A stretch of DNA of 64,000 bases from Yersinia kristensenii (GCF_900460525.1 NZ_UHIY01000001.1:3100001-3164000), one strand, 5' to 3'; numbered from the stretch's first letter, positions 30,480-40,880 are shown. Notes: generated from the sequence alone by a model not told the origin. Translations and numbers: made by a program.

Positions 30480-31655
30480 TTAATATTGGGGTAAATGGGA
30501 ATCGACATCCCGTGCCCAGGCATTAATGCCATCTTTTAAATTAAGCAGCCGCCCTTGATAACCTGCGCGCTGGAGCGCCCGGATAGCGAAGATGCTCCGT
30601 TGCCCAATCTTGCAGAGAAAAACGGCATCAATGCTGGGGTCAAACTCATCAATGCGGCGGACTATCTGCCCCAAAGGGATGACTTTAGCGGCGGGGAATT
30701 TCACAATTGACCGCTCGTGTTGCTCACGAATATCAATCAATTGCAGCGGTTTGCCTGCCTCTATCCACGACTTCAACTCAAGTGCGGTCACACTTTCAAT
30801 CGGCGTTTCTTGATCAGAGGGTTTCAGGCCACAGAACTTTTCATAATCGATAAGTTCATGAATGGTTGGATGTTCCCCGCAGATGGGGCACCCGGCGTCT
30901 TTTTCCAGTTTCAGTTCGCGCTGCTTCATCTGCCATACATCGAACAGCAGTAAGCGCCCTATCAAGCTGCCGTTACCGCCAATGATCAGTTTGATGACCT
31001 CGGCGGCTTGAATGGTGCCGATGATGCCGGGCAATACGCCGATGACACCGCCCTCTGAACAGGACGGAACTAGCCCCGGTGGCGGTGGGGCAGGGTAAAG
31101 GCAGCGGTAGCATGGGCCGGATTTTGCATAAAATACGCTGGCTTGCCCTTCAAACTGAAAAATGGAGCCGTAAACATTGGGTTTGCCGAGCAGCACACAG
31201 GCGTCATTGATAAGATAGCGGGTAGGGTAGTTATCAGTACCATCCACCACGATGTCGTAATCGCGGATGATATCCAGCGCATTTTGGCTATTCAGTTGCG
31301 TGTTGTATGTCGCCACCTCAACATTAGGATTGATAGCTTTGATGCGATCTTTTGCCGATGCCACTTTAGGGCGATCCAGATCTTTGGTGCTGTGAATGAT
31401 TTGACGTTGTAAGTTTGAAACTTCAACAAAATCAAAATCTACAATGCCAATCTTGCCAACACCGGCCGCTGCCAGATAGAGCGCGACCGGCGCACCTAAA
31501 CCACCGGTTCCCACCAGCAGGACTTTGGCGCTTTTCAGTCTTAACTGCCCTTCAACAGCAACTTCCGGCAGCAACAAATGGCGGCTGTAACGGGCTATTT
31601 CGGCATTCGACAGTTCAGTCAGCCGCTCATCAGGAATGATGCTCGCAATACTCAT
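30480..31655 (-). CDS. MoeZ-like sulfur-carrier adenylyltransferase/sulfurtransferase
   Basis: A 391-residue E1-type enzyme that adenylates the C-terminal glycine of a ubiquitin-like sulfur carrier and converts it to a thiocarboxylate. Residues 1-270 form the MoeB/ThiF domain: GTGGLGAP at 49-56, the zinc pairs C182/C185 and C256/C259, and C199 in VPSCSEGG. Residues ~285-391 form a rhodanese domain with active-site C348 in LCKIGQRS, the sulfur donor. The fusion is the MoeZ/MOCS3 arrangement. The start ATG overlaps the stop of the carrier gene (ATGA), which fits a dedicated pair. Confidence 0.92.
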   Translation of the reverse strand: MSIASIIPDERLTELSNAEIARYSRHLLLPEVAVEGQLRLKSAKVLLVGTGGLGAPVALYLAAAGVGKIGIVDFDFVEVSNLQRQIIHSTKDLDRPKVASAKDRIKAINPNVEVATYNTQLNSQNALDIIRDYDIVVDGTDNYPTRYLINDACVLLGKPNVYGSIFQFEGQASVFYAKSGPCYRCLYPAPPPPGLVPSCSEGGVIGVLPGIIGTIQAAEVIKLIIGGNGSLIGRLLLFDVWQMKQRELKLEKDAGCPICGEHPTIHELIDYEKFCGLKPSDQETPIESVTALELKSWIEAGKPLQLIDIREQHERSIVKFPAAKVIPLGQIVRRIDEFDPSIDAVFLCKIGQRSIFAIRALQRAGYQGRLLNLKDGINAWARDVDSHLPQY

Positions 31656-31942
31656 GCCCGCGCCCCTGCACCACCTGCAATGGCGGGGACCAAAATGACT
31701 TCATCGCCACTGTTAACCGGGGTATCTAATCCCCCGGTGGTTTTGATGTTGGCATCCCCCACATACAAGTTGATAAAAGAGCGGAGCGAGCCGTCATCTT
31801 CATATAAATGCTGACGAATATCGGGATAATGCTCCGCCAACGCCGCCACTAATTCCCCGACGTTTTCCCCCTCCAAACTCACTTTACCTTGGCCGTCAGT
31901 AAATGCGCGTAATGCGCTTGGAATTAATAATGTCACTGCCAT
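31652..31942 (-). CDS. ThiS/MoaD/CysO-like sulfur carrier protein with C-terminal tail
   Basis: A 96-residue beta-grasp carrier (MAVTLLIPSALRAFTDGQG..., ending ILVPAIAGGAGARA). The fold and IPSALR, INLYVGD and GDEVILVPAIAGG match Mycobacterium CysO and MoaD proteins, whose terminal Gly-Gly carries the thiocarboxylate. Here the Gly-Gly (90-91) is followed by AGARA, so the protein must be trimmed before activation. The JAMM protease encoded next to it is the obvious candidate. Start: ATG at 31942 with AAAGGGAA upstream; a longer frame to 31978 has no ribosome-binding site. Confidence 0.88.
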   Translation of the reverse strand: MAVTLLIPSALRAFTDGQGKVSLEGENVGELVAALAEHYPDIRQHLYEDDGSLRSFINLYVGDANIKTTGGLDTPVNSGDEVILVPAIAGGAGARA

Positions 31943-31992
31943 CGCGGTTCCCTTTCTGTTATGTTTTAAAAAATTCAAATAAAAACATTGAG

Positions 31993-32418
31993 TTAGCTTG
32001 TGATTACACTTTCTTGCTCGAACTGTCGGCTATTGGGATCCAGCCGCCAACTGGTCAAATCCCCCGAACGCCCTTGGGCGACCGCCACAATGATGTAGGC
32101 GTAAAATGGCAGAGCATGCTCGCGGTCATATTCGGACGGAATAGCCGGGTGGTCGGGGTGTGAGTGATAAAAACCGACGACATCAATCCCTTTCACGCGC
32201 GCGGTGCGTTCTGCCAATAGGTACTCATCTGCGGTAATCACAAAGCGGTGATATTGCTCCTCATCTTCTCGGGCATTAATGATGGGGAGAATAGTCTCTA
32301 CACGCGCGTTGCCCTCCTTATCAAAGACACCCAATAGGGCACCACAGCATTCATTCGGATAGCTATTTTCACCCTCAATCCGGATCTGTTTTTCTGTTTC
32401 TATCGCGAATCTAATCAT
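31993..32418 (-). CDS. JAMM/Mov34 metalloprotease (Mec-like)
   Basis: A 141-residue zinc protease of the JAB1/MPN+ family. The full JAMM set is visible: E23 (PNECCG), H85 and H87 in YHSHPDHPAIPSEYD, S95 and D98. In Mycobacterium tuberculosis, Mec+ releases cysteine from the CysO-cysteine adduct; in QbsD-type systems a related protease removes residues after the carrier Gly-Gly. Both jobs are plausible here. The gene starts one base inside the stop codon of the synthase gene and precedes the carrier gene by 50 bp. Confidence 0.9.
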   Translation of the reverse strand: MIRFAIETEKQIRIEGENSYPNECCGALLGVFDKEGNARVETILPIINAREDEEQYHRFVITADEYLLAERTARVKGIDVVGFYHSHPDHPAIPSEYDREHALPFYAYIIVAVAQGRSGDLTSWRLDPNSRQFEQESVITS

Positions 32419-33317
32419 CAGATTTCATTCCAAAAAGGGTCAGTGAGATAACGCGAACCGGTATCACAAAGCAGCGTAACAACCACCGAGCCAGCGGGGA
32501 GAGTGCGGGCCAGTTTTACCGCCGCGGCGACATTAGCTCCCGATGAAATTCCCACGAAAAGCCCCTCGTGTTTTGCCAGATTCCGGGTGCTGGCATAGGC
32601 CTCTTCGGTGGTGACGGTTACCACGCCATCTTGTAGTGTTTCGTCCAAAATGCCGGGCTTGATGCTGCTCGCCATGTGTTTTGTGCCTTCAATACCATGC
32701 AGCGGCGAGGCCGGTTGTACTGACAGCGTTTTAATCTGTGGATTCTCTTGTTTCAGCCGCCGGGCGCTGCCGACAAAACTGCCGGAAGTGCCCATGCTGG
32801 CGATAAAATGTGTCACTCGCTGTTGCGACTGCTGCCAGATTTCCCACCCGGTGGTAGTGAAATGTGTTTCTGGGTTAACAGTGTTGTTGTATTGATCCGG
32901 ATAAAAATAGCGTTCAGGGGCTGATTCAACCTGTTCTCTCACCGCCAGATAGGCCCCGTCAGAACCTTCAAGGGGATCGGTTTCCACTATTTTTGCTCCG
33001 TAATGGCGAATGGTGTTTTTCCGCTCTGCACTGGTGTTTTGGGGCATAAATAGCACCACGTCATAGCCCAGTGCCGCACCGAGCATGGCATAGGCAATAC
33101 CGGTATTCCCGCTGGTAGCATCAATAATGGTTTTTCCCGCGGTTAATTTTCCTCGCGCTATTCCATCAAGAATCATTGCCTTTGCCGCTCGGTCTTTTAC
33201 CGAGCCGCTAGGGTTCATAAATTCTGCTTTGGCTAAAATAGAAACGCCGGGAAATTCCTCAGAAAAATACGATAATGTTATTAATGGTGTGTTCCCCACC
33301 ATATCAATAATACGCAT
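32418..33317 (-). CDS. Cysteine synthase, CysM/CysK family
   Basis: A 299-residue fold-type II PLP enzyme. K41 in NPSGSVKDRAA binds PLP, the phosphate loop is TSGNTGIAYAMLG, and GTSGSFVG and GISSGANVAAA are the substrate loops. In this operon it probably uses O-acetylserine or O-phosphoserine with the carrier thiocarboxylate as sulfur donor, as CysM does with CysO, rather than free sulfide. That is inferred from neighbours. Start: the ATG at 33317 has GGAA upstream; in-frame ATGs at 33323 and 33329 are alternatives. It follows the serine acetyltransferase gene by 105 bp. Confidence 0.9.
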   Translation of the reverse strand: MRIIDMVGNTPLITLSYFSEEFPGVSILAKAEFMNPSGSVKDRAAKAMILDGIARGKLTAGKTIIDATSGNTGIAYAMLGAALGYDVVLFMPQNTSAERKNTIRHYGAKIVETDPLEGSDGAYLAVREQVESAPERYFYPDQYNNTVNPETHFTTTGWEIWQQSQQRVTHFIASMGTSGSFVGSARRLKQENPQIKTLSVQPASPLHGIEGTKHMASSIKPGILDETLQDGVVTVTTEEAYASTRNLAKHEGLFVGISSGANVAAAVKLARTLPAGSVVVTLLCDTGSRYLTDPFWNEI

Positions 33318-33422
33318 AATCATTTCCATTTATTGACTATAAATAATTTCCAGTTTCACTGTGTATTTACGGTGAGTCATACTTTTCAGATATCAATAAA
33401 ATAAACAGTAAAAGATCGCTAA

Positions 33423-34388
33423 TTAAATACCATCGCCATCAATAAATTTTCTTTGCAATATATTCGCTTGTCTAATATTGCTATCAGGGGGAACACTTCG
33501 CGTTAACCACACATTGCCCCCAATACTTGATCGCGCGCCGATAGTTATTCTTCCCAACACCGTCGCACCGGCATAAATAACCACATCATCTTCAACAATG
33601 GGGTGGCGCTGATAACTTTTTTGCAGATTCCCTTCTTCATCAGTAATAAAGCTCTTCGCACCCAGTGTCACGGCTTGATAGATACGAACCCGTTTGCCAA
33701 TAATAGCGGTTTCACCAATTACCACACCGGTGCCATGATCGATGAAAAATCCTTCGTCAATTTTCGCGCCTGGGTGAATATCAATCCCACTCTCGCTATG
33801 GGCTTTTTCGGTGATAAGCCTTGCCAACAAAGGCAGCCCCAGCTGATAGAGTTGATGGGCGATACGATAGTGAATAACGGCATGAATGCCCGGGTAGCAG
33901 AGCAGCACTTCATCCAAACTTTGGGCTGAAGGGTCGCCATGATAGGCCGCCAGAATATCGCTATCCAGTAATTGGCGAATAGTGGGCAACTGTTGTGCAA
34001 ACTGCCTGATACGTTCTATTACCTCTTTGTTTTGTGCGGAACCCTCACTATTATGACTTTTTTGAACTGCTTTATAACTCAATTCCAGAGTTGCTTCTTC
34101 CGCTAAACGATCTAAAGCATCACCCAGTAAATAACCCACATAATAATCTTCGTTTTCTTTTCTGAGTTCGGTTGTCCCTAATCGCTTAGGATATAAAACT
34201 TTGGATAATGTATTGGCAATGTTACTCACATTGTCTTTTGAAGGGAGTAAGCGTTTATTGTTATCGGCGTTTTGATAATTTTTATCACGCCATTTCTGTC
34301 GAACCAAACCTAATTCATCAACAATGCTGTTTAGCCGCCAATTAATATTCTGTGATGGGATAAACAGTGATTCACCCAATTCTGACAT
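33423..34388 (-). CDS. Serine O-acetyltransferase, EpsC type
   Basis: A 321-residue left-handed beta-helix acetyltransferase making O-acetylserine from serine and acetyl-CoA. The C-terminal part is clear: HGDPSAQSLDEVLLCYPG, then HSESGIDIHPGA, IDHGTGVVIGET with the catalytic His, and ARSSIGGNVWLTRSVPP. The ~130-residue N-terminal helical region is longer than in CysE and typical of the EpsC/SRPG-like branch often found beside Family 2A encapsulins. Start: ATG at 34388 with AAAGGGGAA upstream; a frame to 34436 lacks one. First gene of the operon; supplies substrate for the next gene. Confidence 0.92.
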   Translation of the reverse strand: MSELGESLFIPSQNINWRLNSIVDELGLVRQKWRDKNYQNADNNKRLLPSKDNVSNIANTLSKVLYPKRLGTTELRKENEDYYVGYLLGDALDRLAEEATLELSYKAVQKSHNSEGSAQNKEVIERIRQFAQQLPTIRQLLDSDILAAYHGDPSAQSLDEVLLCYPGIHAVIHYRIAHQLYQLGLPLLARLITEKAHSESGIDIHPGAKIDEGFFIDHGTGVVIGETAIIGKRVRIYQAVTLGAKSFITDEEGNLQKSYQRHPIVEDDVVIYAGATVLGRITIGARSSIGGNVWLTRSVPPDSNIRQANILQRKFIDGDGI

Positions 34389-34741
34389 ATTGGTTTCCCC
34401 TTTAATAAAATAAACCAGCAAATTTGGACGAGTCATTTTTCAATACAGATATTCTTTACGCACTCCCTATGTTGAGAACAAATATTTTTATGAACTTCTA
34501 TAGTCACAAAAGGAATAAGGGAATAGATATGCTCGCTAACTGTTCAGTTTTTTTTATTAATTAGGCCGATTGCACTTATCTGAAAGTCTGTGTTGATGAC
34601 TTGTCATAAGGCGACCAGGCGAGGGTTTCAGCAAGCAGAACCCACGTCTGCATGACCAAATTGATCACGAAACGGATATCAAGCTAAAATTTTACAGGAC
34701 TAACGCGAGTATCCCCTCGGTAAAATAATCCCTCTCCCCGG
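34389..34741. other. Divergent control region of the sulfur operon and tsr
   Basis: 353 bp, AT-rich, before the sigma-28 site of tsr. It must hold the promoter of the seven-gene sulfur operon on the minus strand. I could not assign a CysB, Cbl or other regulator site with confidence. Confidence 0.4.
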
Positions 34742-34768
34742 TAAAGTTCCCTCTTAGGGTGCCGATAA
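34742..34768 (+). promoter_or_regulatory. Sigma-28 promoter of tsr
   Basis: TAAAGTTC-N11-GCCGATAA, 15 of 16 consensus positions with ideal spacing, about 80 bp before the tsr ATG. Confidence 0.92.
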
Positions 34769-34848
34769 CACAGTTAACTAAACGTTTATGTTTTGGCGTA
34801 CTTGTATTTTGATATACCTATATTTTGACGTACTTATGAAGGGATAAC

Positions 34849-36522
34849 ATGTTCAAGCGTATGAAAGTGGTCACCAGCCTGCTGCTGGTGTTAGTGCTAT
34901 TTGGTGCCTTACAGCTGGTTTCCGGCGGGCTTTTCTTCAATTCCTTGAAAAATGACAAAGAAAACTTTGCGGTTTTACAAGTCATCCGTCAGCAACAGTC
35001 GGTATTGAATGAAAGCTGGGTAAATCTGCTGCAAACACGTAATACGCTGAACCGTGCTGGCATCCGCTACATGATGGATGTGAATCACACGGGCAGTGGC
35101 CCGACAGTGAATGACCTTTTGGCTTCCGCCAAAGGCACATTGGGTGTGGCGGCGGAGCGTTTTAAAAGCTATGAACAAATCCCTTTGGATAGCAAACAAG
35201 ACCCAGAATCAGCTAAAAAATTAAAACTGACTTACGACCAATACTTTGCCGCATTGACCGAACTGATTCAATTAATGCAAGCAGGGAAGATCAATGAATT
35301 CTTTGATCAGCCCACCTCCAGTTTCCAAAATGCTTTTGAACAGGATTACAACACTTACCTAACACAAAACGACCGTCTATACGCCTCTGTGGTGGAAGAC
35401 AGCAACCGCTCCTTCACTTACGCGATGAGTGTGATTATTTTCGTGTTGATTGCGGTATTCGTCGTGATTGTCATTGTTTGGTTGGGTATGCAGCACATCT
35501 TAATTAACCCGCTGAAACACTTGATTGAGCATATCAAACATATCGCTAATGGTGATTTAACTCAGAATATTGAGGTGCATAGCCGCAATGAAATGGGCAC
35601 CTTGGCCGCTAGCTTGAAACATATGCAATCTGAATTGATTACCACCGTCAGCGATGTCCGTTTAGGTGCCGATGCTATCTACAGCGGTGCATCAGAAATT
35701 GCCGCCGGTAACAATGATTTGTCAGCACGTACCGAACAACAGGCCGCATCACTGGAAGAAACCGCTGCCAGTATGGAGCAGCTCACTGCCACGGTGAAAC
35801 AGAATGCTGAAAATGCTCGTCAGGCTAGCCAACTGGCATTGAGTGCATCAGAAACCGCGCAAAAAGGTGGGAAAGTTGTCGCCAACGTGGTGCAAACCAT
35901 GCATGAAATTGCGGGAAGTTCGCAGAAAATTGCTGATATCACCAGCGTCATTGATGGTATCGCGTTCCAAACCAATATCCTGGCATTGAATGCCGCAGTT
36001 GAAGCTGCCCGTGCCGGTGAGCAAGGCCGTGGTTTTGCCGTTGTGGCGGGTGAAGTGCGCAATTTGGCTCAGCGCAGTGCGCAAGCAGCAAAAGAAATTA
36101 AAGGCTTGATTGAAGATTCAGTTAACCGTGTCGACATGGGGTCTGTGCTGGTGGAAAGTGCCGGTGAAACCATGGGCGATATCGTGAATGCGGTGACCCG
36201 TGTCACGGACATCATGGGCGAAATCGCTTCTGCCTCTGATGAACAAAGTCGGGGTATCGATCAGGTGGGTCAGGCGGTGACAGAAATGGACCGTGTGACA
36301 CAACAAAATGCCTCTTTGGTAGAGGAATCTGCTTCCGCTGCCGCAGCACTGGAAGAACAAGCCAGTATATTAACCCAATCCATGTCCGTATTTGTCCTGC
36401 ATATGGATAACGATAGCACCAAAAAAGATGTGAAAAAAACCAAGCAGCCGACACAGGATAAGAGCGGTACTGCTAAAAAAACACTGGGAAGTGACCTGCA
36501 AGATAATTGGGAAACTTTCTAA
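34849..36522 (+). CDS. tsr: Methyl-accepting chemotaxis protein I (serine receptor)
   Basis: A 557-residue chemoreceptor closest to E. coli Tsr: TM1 at ~8-30, ligand helix with [18 protein letters not shown] (Arg residues that bind the amino-acid carboxylate), [24 protein letters not shown] segment, TM2 near 193-214, HAMP, methylation helices ([18 protein letters not shown]) and the signalling tip. It ends in DNWETF, the CheR/CheB tether. Class 3 expression follows from its sigma-28 promoter. An ERIC element separates it from the next receptor. Confidence 0.92.
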   Translation: MFKRMKVVTSLLLVLVLFGALQLVSGGLFFNSLKNDKENFAVLQVIRQQQSVLNESWVNLLQTRNTLNRAGIRYMMDVNHTGSGPTVNDLLASAKGTLGVAAERFKSYEQIPLDSKQDPESAKKLKLTYDQYFAALTELIQLMQAGKINEFFDQPTSSFQNAFEQDYNTYLTQNDRLYASVVEDSNRSFTYAMSVIIFVLIAVFVVIVIVWLGMQHILINPLKHLIEHIKHIANGDLTQNIEVHSRNEMGTLAASLKHMQSELITTVSDVRLGADAIYSGASEIAAGNNDLSARTEQQAASLEETAASMEQLTATVKQNAENARQASQLALSASETAQKGGKVVANVVQTMHEIAGSSQKIADITSVIDGIAFQTNILALNAAVEAARAGEQGRGFAVVAGEVRNLAQRSAQAAKEIKGLIEDSVNRVDMGSVLVESAGETMGDIVNAVTRVTDIMGEIASASDEQSRGIDQVGQAVTEMDRVTQQNASLVEESASAAAALEEQASILTQSMSVFVLHMDNDSTKKDVKKTKQPTQDKSGTAKKTLGSDLQDNWETF

Positions 36523-36538
36523 CCCCCTACACAAAACA

Positions 36539-36665
36539 TATACCCTAGATAATTCGAATTGCAGGAAGGCGGCAAGTGAGAAAGTCCCCAGGAGCTTACA
36601 TGAGTAAGTGATTGGGGGGAACGAAGGCGGCCAACACCCCTGCAATTTGAAGTATGACGGGGATA
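36539..36665 (+). repeat. ERIC (IRU) element
   Basis: Exactly 127 bp, with inverted termini (TATACCCT ... GGGGATA) and the diagnostic core CCCCAGGAGCTTACATGAGT followed by AAGTGATTGGGG. It lies between two receptor genes, 17 bp after the tsr stop. Confidence 0.93.
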
Positions 36666-36704
36666 GATAAAGCCGGCCAACGAGCCGGCTGAGAAGAGGT
36701 TACG

Positions 36705-38357
36705 ATGTTTGGCCGAATCCGGATTTCTACCAGCTTTTTCCTGTTACTGATGTTGATTTGCTCGATACAGTTAATTTCAAGTGGTCTGTCATTTACTGCT
36801 TTTCGTTCAGACTATCAAAATTTAAATCGAGTGGATCTCAGTAGCCAGCAGCGGGATGCATTAAGCCTCAGTTGGGTATCCTTACTTCAGGCGCGTAATA
36901 CCTTAAACCGGGCGGCGACTCGCTCGGCTCTCAAAGTCCCTCAGGAGCAAGTCAACGCGCTAATGGGTAATGCGCGTAGTTCACTACAGAAAGCGGATCT
37001 TTATTTTAATCAGTTTTTGGCTGTGCCTCGTCTTGATGAGAGTGATACCGGTGGTGAGTTGCTAGACGCGACCAAAAACAGTTATCAGAATTTACGCGTT
37101 TCCTTACGGGAATTAATCGATTTCCTGGAAGCCGGTAATTTACAGAGTTTTATGGATCAGCCCACTCAGAAAACCCAAGATCTGTTTGAAGCCGATTTTA
37201 TGCAGTATTTGCAGTATGCCAATGAAGTGGTTGCGGATGCTGGCAGCCAGAACCAACAAGCTTACCACCTCTCCATGTGGATATTTGGTGGTGCGATTTT
37301 GATGGTGATAGTGATGGCGATTTCTGCGCTTATCTGGCTACGAACCATGTTTGTCACGCCGTTGAAGATTATGCGCGCCCATTTTGACCGGATTGCTCAG
37401 GGAGATTTATCCGGTCAGATTACTGTCTCTGGTCGCAATGAAATCAGTCAGATGTTTGCCAGTTTACGCACCATGCAACAGTCGCTTATCACCACTGTTA
37501 GTCATGTTCGCGATGGGACAGAATCCATGTTAACCGGGATTCAGGAAATATCTGCCGGTAACAATGATTTGTCCGCCAGAACCGAACAGCAGGCCGCTTC
37601 ATTAGAGCAAACAGCAGCCAGTATGGAGCAACTGACGGCGACAGTGAAACAGAATGCTGATAATGCTCGTCAGGCCACACAACTGGCGCAAGAAGCATCG
37701 GGAACCGCCGCCAAAGGCGGTGAATTGACTGGCAGTGTGGTGAAAACAATGCATGATATCGCCACCAGTTCGCAGAAGATTGGTGCAATTACCAGTGTTA
37801 TCGATGGTATTGCTTTCCAAACCAATATTCTGGCACTGAATGCTGCGGTTGAAGCTGCACGTGCGGGTGAACAAGGGCGTGGGTTTGCTGTTGTTGCCGG
37901 TGAAGTGCGCAATTTAGCCCAGCGCAGTGCGCAGGCAGCAAAAGAAATCAAAGGGTTAATCGATGAGTCGGTTAGCCGAGTTCGCCAGGGCTCCACACTG
38001 GTCGAAAATGCGGGTACCACCATGGAAGAGATTGTTCGCTCAGTGACTCGGGTAACCGACATTATGGGTGAAATTGCTTCCGCTTCGGATGAGCAAAGCC
38101 GAGGTATCGAGCAGGTTTCACTCGCGGTAACACAGATGGATCAGGTCACTCAGCAAAACGCCGCATTAGTGGAAGAGGCTGCAGCTGCAGCTAATGCACT
38201 GGAAGAGCAAGCAGGTATGCTCTCTGATGCCGTGTCTGTTTTTCGTTTGGAGCAATATAGCGACGGCGGGGAGGGGCAGGCAGCAGCGGGCAGTGGTCAG
38301 CAATTTGTTGTGAAAACAGCGGCTGCAAAGGAAACCCCAGATTGTCAAACGGTGTAA
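36705..38357 (+). CDS. Methyl-accepting chemotaxis protein, Tar/Tap position, no docking pentapeptide
   Basis: A 550-residue receptor just upstream of cheR, the position of tap in E. coli. It has TM1 near 8-30, a ligand helix with [21 protein letters not shown]2 near 190-212, HAMP and an intact signalling hairpin. The amino-acid-binding arginines appear present, but the loop after them differs from Tsr and Tar, so the ligand is uncertain. It ends in KETPDCQTV, without NWETF, so it probably depends on Tsr-type receptors for efficient adaptation, like E. coli Tap and Trg. Confidence 0.9.
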   Translation: MFGRIRISTSFFLLLMLICSIQLISSGLSFTAFRSDYQNLNRVDLSSQQRDALSLSWVSLLQARNTLNRAATRSALKVPQEQVNALMGNARSSLQKADLYFNQFLAVPRLDESDTGGELLDATKNSYQNLRVSLRELIDFLEAGNLQSFMDQPTQKTQDLFEADFMQYLQYANEVVADAGSQNQQAYHLSMWIFGGAILMVIVMAISALIWLRTMFVTPLKIMRAHFDRIAQGDLSGQITVSGRNEISQMFASLRTMQQSLITTVSHVRDGTESMLTGIQEISAGNNDLSARTEQQAASLEQTAASMEQLTATVKQNADNARQATQLAQEASGTAAKGGELTGSVVKTMHDIATSSQKIGAITSVIDGIAFQTNILALNAAVEAARAGEQGRGFAVVAGEVRNLAQRSAQAAKEIKGLIDESVSRVRQGSTLVENAGTTMEEIVRSVTRVTDIMGEIASASDEQSRGIEQVSLAVTQMDQVTQQNAALVEEAAAAANALEEQAGMLSDAVSVFRLEQYSDGGEGQAAAGSGQQFVVKTAAAKETPDCQTV

Positions 38358-38385
38358 CGAAAATGGCATGGTGGGGTGAGACTGC

Positions 38386-39246
38386 ATGAAACCATCACCC
38401 CAAGAGTCTGGGTCTCCTCTGACCCAGATGATTCAACGGCTCCCGCTGTCGGATGTTCACTTCCGGCGCATTTGCCAACTTATTTACCAACGGGCTGGGA
38501 TTGTTCTGGCCTCCCACAAACGGGAAATGGTCTATAACCGCCTGGTGAGGCGGTTAAGATTGCTGGGGATTGACGATTTTGGTCAATATTTGGCTTTACT
38601 GGAGACCGATCCTAACAGTGCAGAGTGGCAGGCATTTATTAATGCCTTGACCACTAACCTCACGGCATTTTTCCGTGAGGCGCACCATTTCCCGATACTG
38701 GCAGAGCATGCTCGCCAGCGGTCGGGGAATTATTCGGTCTGGAGTACCGCGGCCTCGACCGGTGAAGAGCCTTATTCCATCGCCATGACATTATGTGATG
38801 TATTGGGGAATCGGTCAGGTTCTTGCCAGGTATTAGCCAGTGATATTGATACACAAGTTCTGGAGAAAGCCACCAGCGGTGTGTATCGCCAAGATGAATT
38901 GCGTTCATTGTCGGCACAACAAATGCAGCGCTACTTCCTGCGTGGCACTGGCCCTCATCAGGGGCTGGTCAGAGTGCGCCCGGAGCTGGCCAATATGATT
39001 CAGTTTCAGCAATTGAATCTATTAGCACCCGAATGGGCACTACCGGGGCAATTTGATGCTATTTTTTGTCGTAACGTGATGATTTATTTTGATAAAGAAA
39101 CGCAGGAGCGCATTCTGCGTCGCTTTGTCCCTTTGCTAAAACCCGGCGGCTTGATGTTTGCAGGCCATTCGGAGAATTTCAGTCAAATTAGTCGGGAATT
39201 CTATTTGCGCGGGCAGACCGTTTATGGACTGACCAAGGAGAGGTGA
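38386..39246 (+). CDS. cheR: Chemotaxis protein methyltransferase CheR
   Basis: A 286-residue SAM-dependent methyltransferase that methylates glutamates of chemoreceptors. It has an all-helical N-terminal domain ([19 protein letters not shown]), the SAM site with [12 protein letters not shown], and [21 protein letters not shown] near the end. Same length as the E. coli protein. Stop overlaps the cheB start (TGATG). Confidence 0.96.
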   Translation: MKPSPQESGSPLTQMIQRLPLSDVHFRRICQLIYQRAGIVLASHKREMVYNRLVRRLRLLGIDDFGQYLALLETDPNSAEWQAFINALTTNLTAFFREAHHFPILAEHARQRSGNYSVWSTAASTGEEPYSIAMTLCDVLGNRSGSCQVLASDIDTQVLEKATSGVYRQDELRSLSAQQMQRYFLRGTGPHQGLVRVRPELANMIQFQQLNLLAPEWALPGQFDAIFCRNVMIYFDKETQERILRRFVPLLKPGGLMFAGHSENFSQISREFYLRGQTVYGLTKER

Positions 39247-40295
39247 TGAGTAAAATCAGAGTATTGTGCGTTGATGATTCCGCGTTGATGCGCCAGTTAA
39301 TGACAGAGATTATTAACAGTCACCCAGACATGGAAATGGTTGCAGCAGCACCGGATCCGTTGGTTGCCCGTGATTTAATTAAAAAATTTAATCCGCAGGT
39401 GTTAACACTCGATGTTGAAATGCCGCGGATGGATGGTTTGGATTTTCTTGAGAAACTGATGCGGTTACGGCCAATGCCGGTGGTGATGGTGTCGTCATTA
39501 ACCGGGAAAAACTCCGAGATAACCATGCGGGCGCTGGAGTTAGGGGCAATTGATTTTGTCACCAAACCTCAGTTAGGTATTCGGGAAGGAATGCTGGCTT
39601 ACAGTGAATTAATTGCGGAAAAAATCCGCACCGCGGCTAAAGCTCGGTTACCTCAGCGTGGCCCAGAAAATGCACCGGTGATGCTGACACATACGCCGTT
39701 GCTCAGTAGCGAAAAGCTCATTGCAATCGGCGCTTCGACGGGGGGAACAGAAGCTATCCGTATGGTATTGCAGCCGTTGCCACCGACCAGCCCGGCCTTG
39801 TTGATAACACAGCATATGCCACCGGGTTTTACCCGTTCATTTGCCGAGCGGCTCAATAAATTATGCCAAATTACCGTGAAGGAAGCAGAAGACGGTGAGC
39901 GGGTATTGCCCGGACACGCGTATATTGCGCCCGGTGATCGGCACATGGAACTGGCACGTAGTGGGGCAAACTATCAGGTGCGCATCCATGACGGGCCTGC
40001 GGTTAATCGCCATCGTCCCTCGGTCGATGTGCTTTTCCGTTCAGTGGCACAGTATGCCGGGCGTAATGCGGTCGGTGTGATCTTGACGGGAATGGGCAAT
40101 GACGGTGCAGCCGGTTTACTGGAAATGCATCGTGCAGGGGCTTATACCCTTGCTCAAAACGAAGCCAGTTGTGTGGTATTCGGTATGCCGCGAGAAGCCA
40201 TTGGGATGGGCGGTGTTAATGAAATTCTGGAGTTGAATCAGATAAGCCAGCGGATGTTGGCACAGATTAGTAGCGGCCAAGCCCTGCGCATCTAA
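39246..40295 (+). CDS. cheB: Chemotaxis methylesterase CheB
   Basis: A 349-residue response regulator/methylesterase. The receiver domain has D10, D11 and phospho-acceptor D56 ([12 protein letters not shown]). The esterase triad is visible in [17 protein letters not shown]-like QHMPPGFT, and [14 protein letters not shown] at 39246, with AAGGAGAGG upstream inside cheR; a GTG one codon earlier is the alternative. An ERIC-derived repeat begins right after its stop. Confidence 0.96.
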   Translation: MSKIRVLCVDDSALMRQLMTEIINSHPDMEMVAAAPDPLVARDLIKKFNPQVLTLDVEMPRMDGLDFLEKLMRLRPMPVVMVSSLTGKNSEITMRALELGAIDFVTKPQLGIREGMLAYSELIAEKIRTAAKARLPQRGPENAPVMLTHTPLLSSEKLIAIGASTGGTEAIRMVLQPLPPTSPALLITQHMPPGFTRSFAERLNKLCQITVKEAEDGERVLPGHAYIAPGDRHMELARSGANYQVRIHDGPAVNRHRPSVDVLFRSVAQYAGRNAVGVILTGMGNDGAAGLLEMHRAGAYTLAQNEASCVVFGMPREAIGMGGVNEILELNQISQRMLAQISSGQALRI

Positions 40296-40416
40296 TCCCC
40301 TCGTCCTTGACGTTGCAGCGGTGTTAGCCGCACGCACCCGAATCACTGACTTATGTAAGCTCTTCGGGATGTGTTTGTTTGCTGCCTGGCTGAAACGCCA
40401 ATGTCTTTGGGGTGAG
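40296..40416 (-). repeat. Degenerate ERIC (IRU) element between cheB and cheY
   Basis: About 121 bp in reverse ERIC orientation. It keeps the central CTTATGTAAGCTC and flanking TTGCAGC and TTTGGGGT segments but has many substitutions. It fills most of the 186-bp cheB-cheY gap and abuts the cheB stop codon. Confidence 0.7.
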
Positions 40417-40445
40417 ATCAGGTGTAAGTCGGTTTTGGTATTTAA

Positions 40446-40871
<426 letters not shown>

Positions 40872-40880
40872 GGAGGCGAG

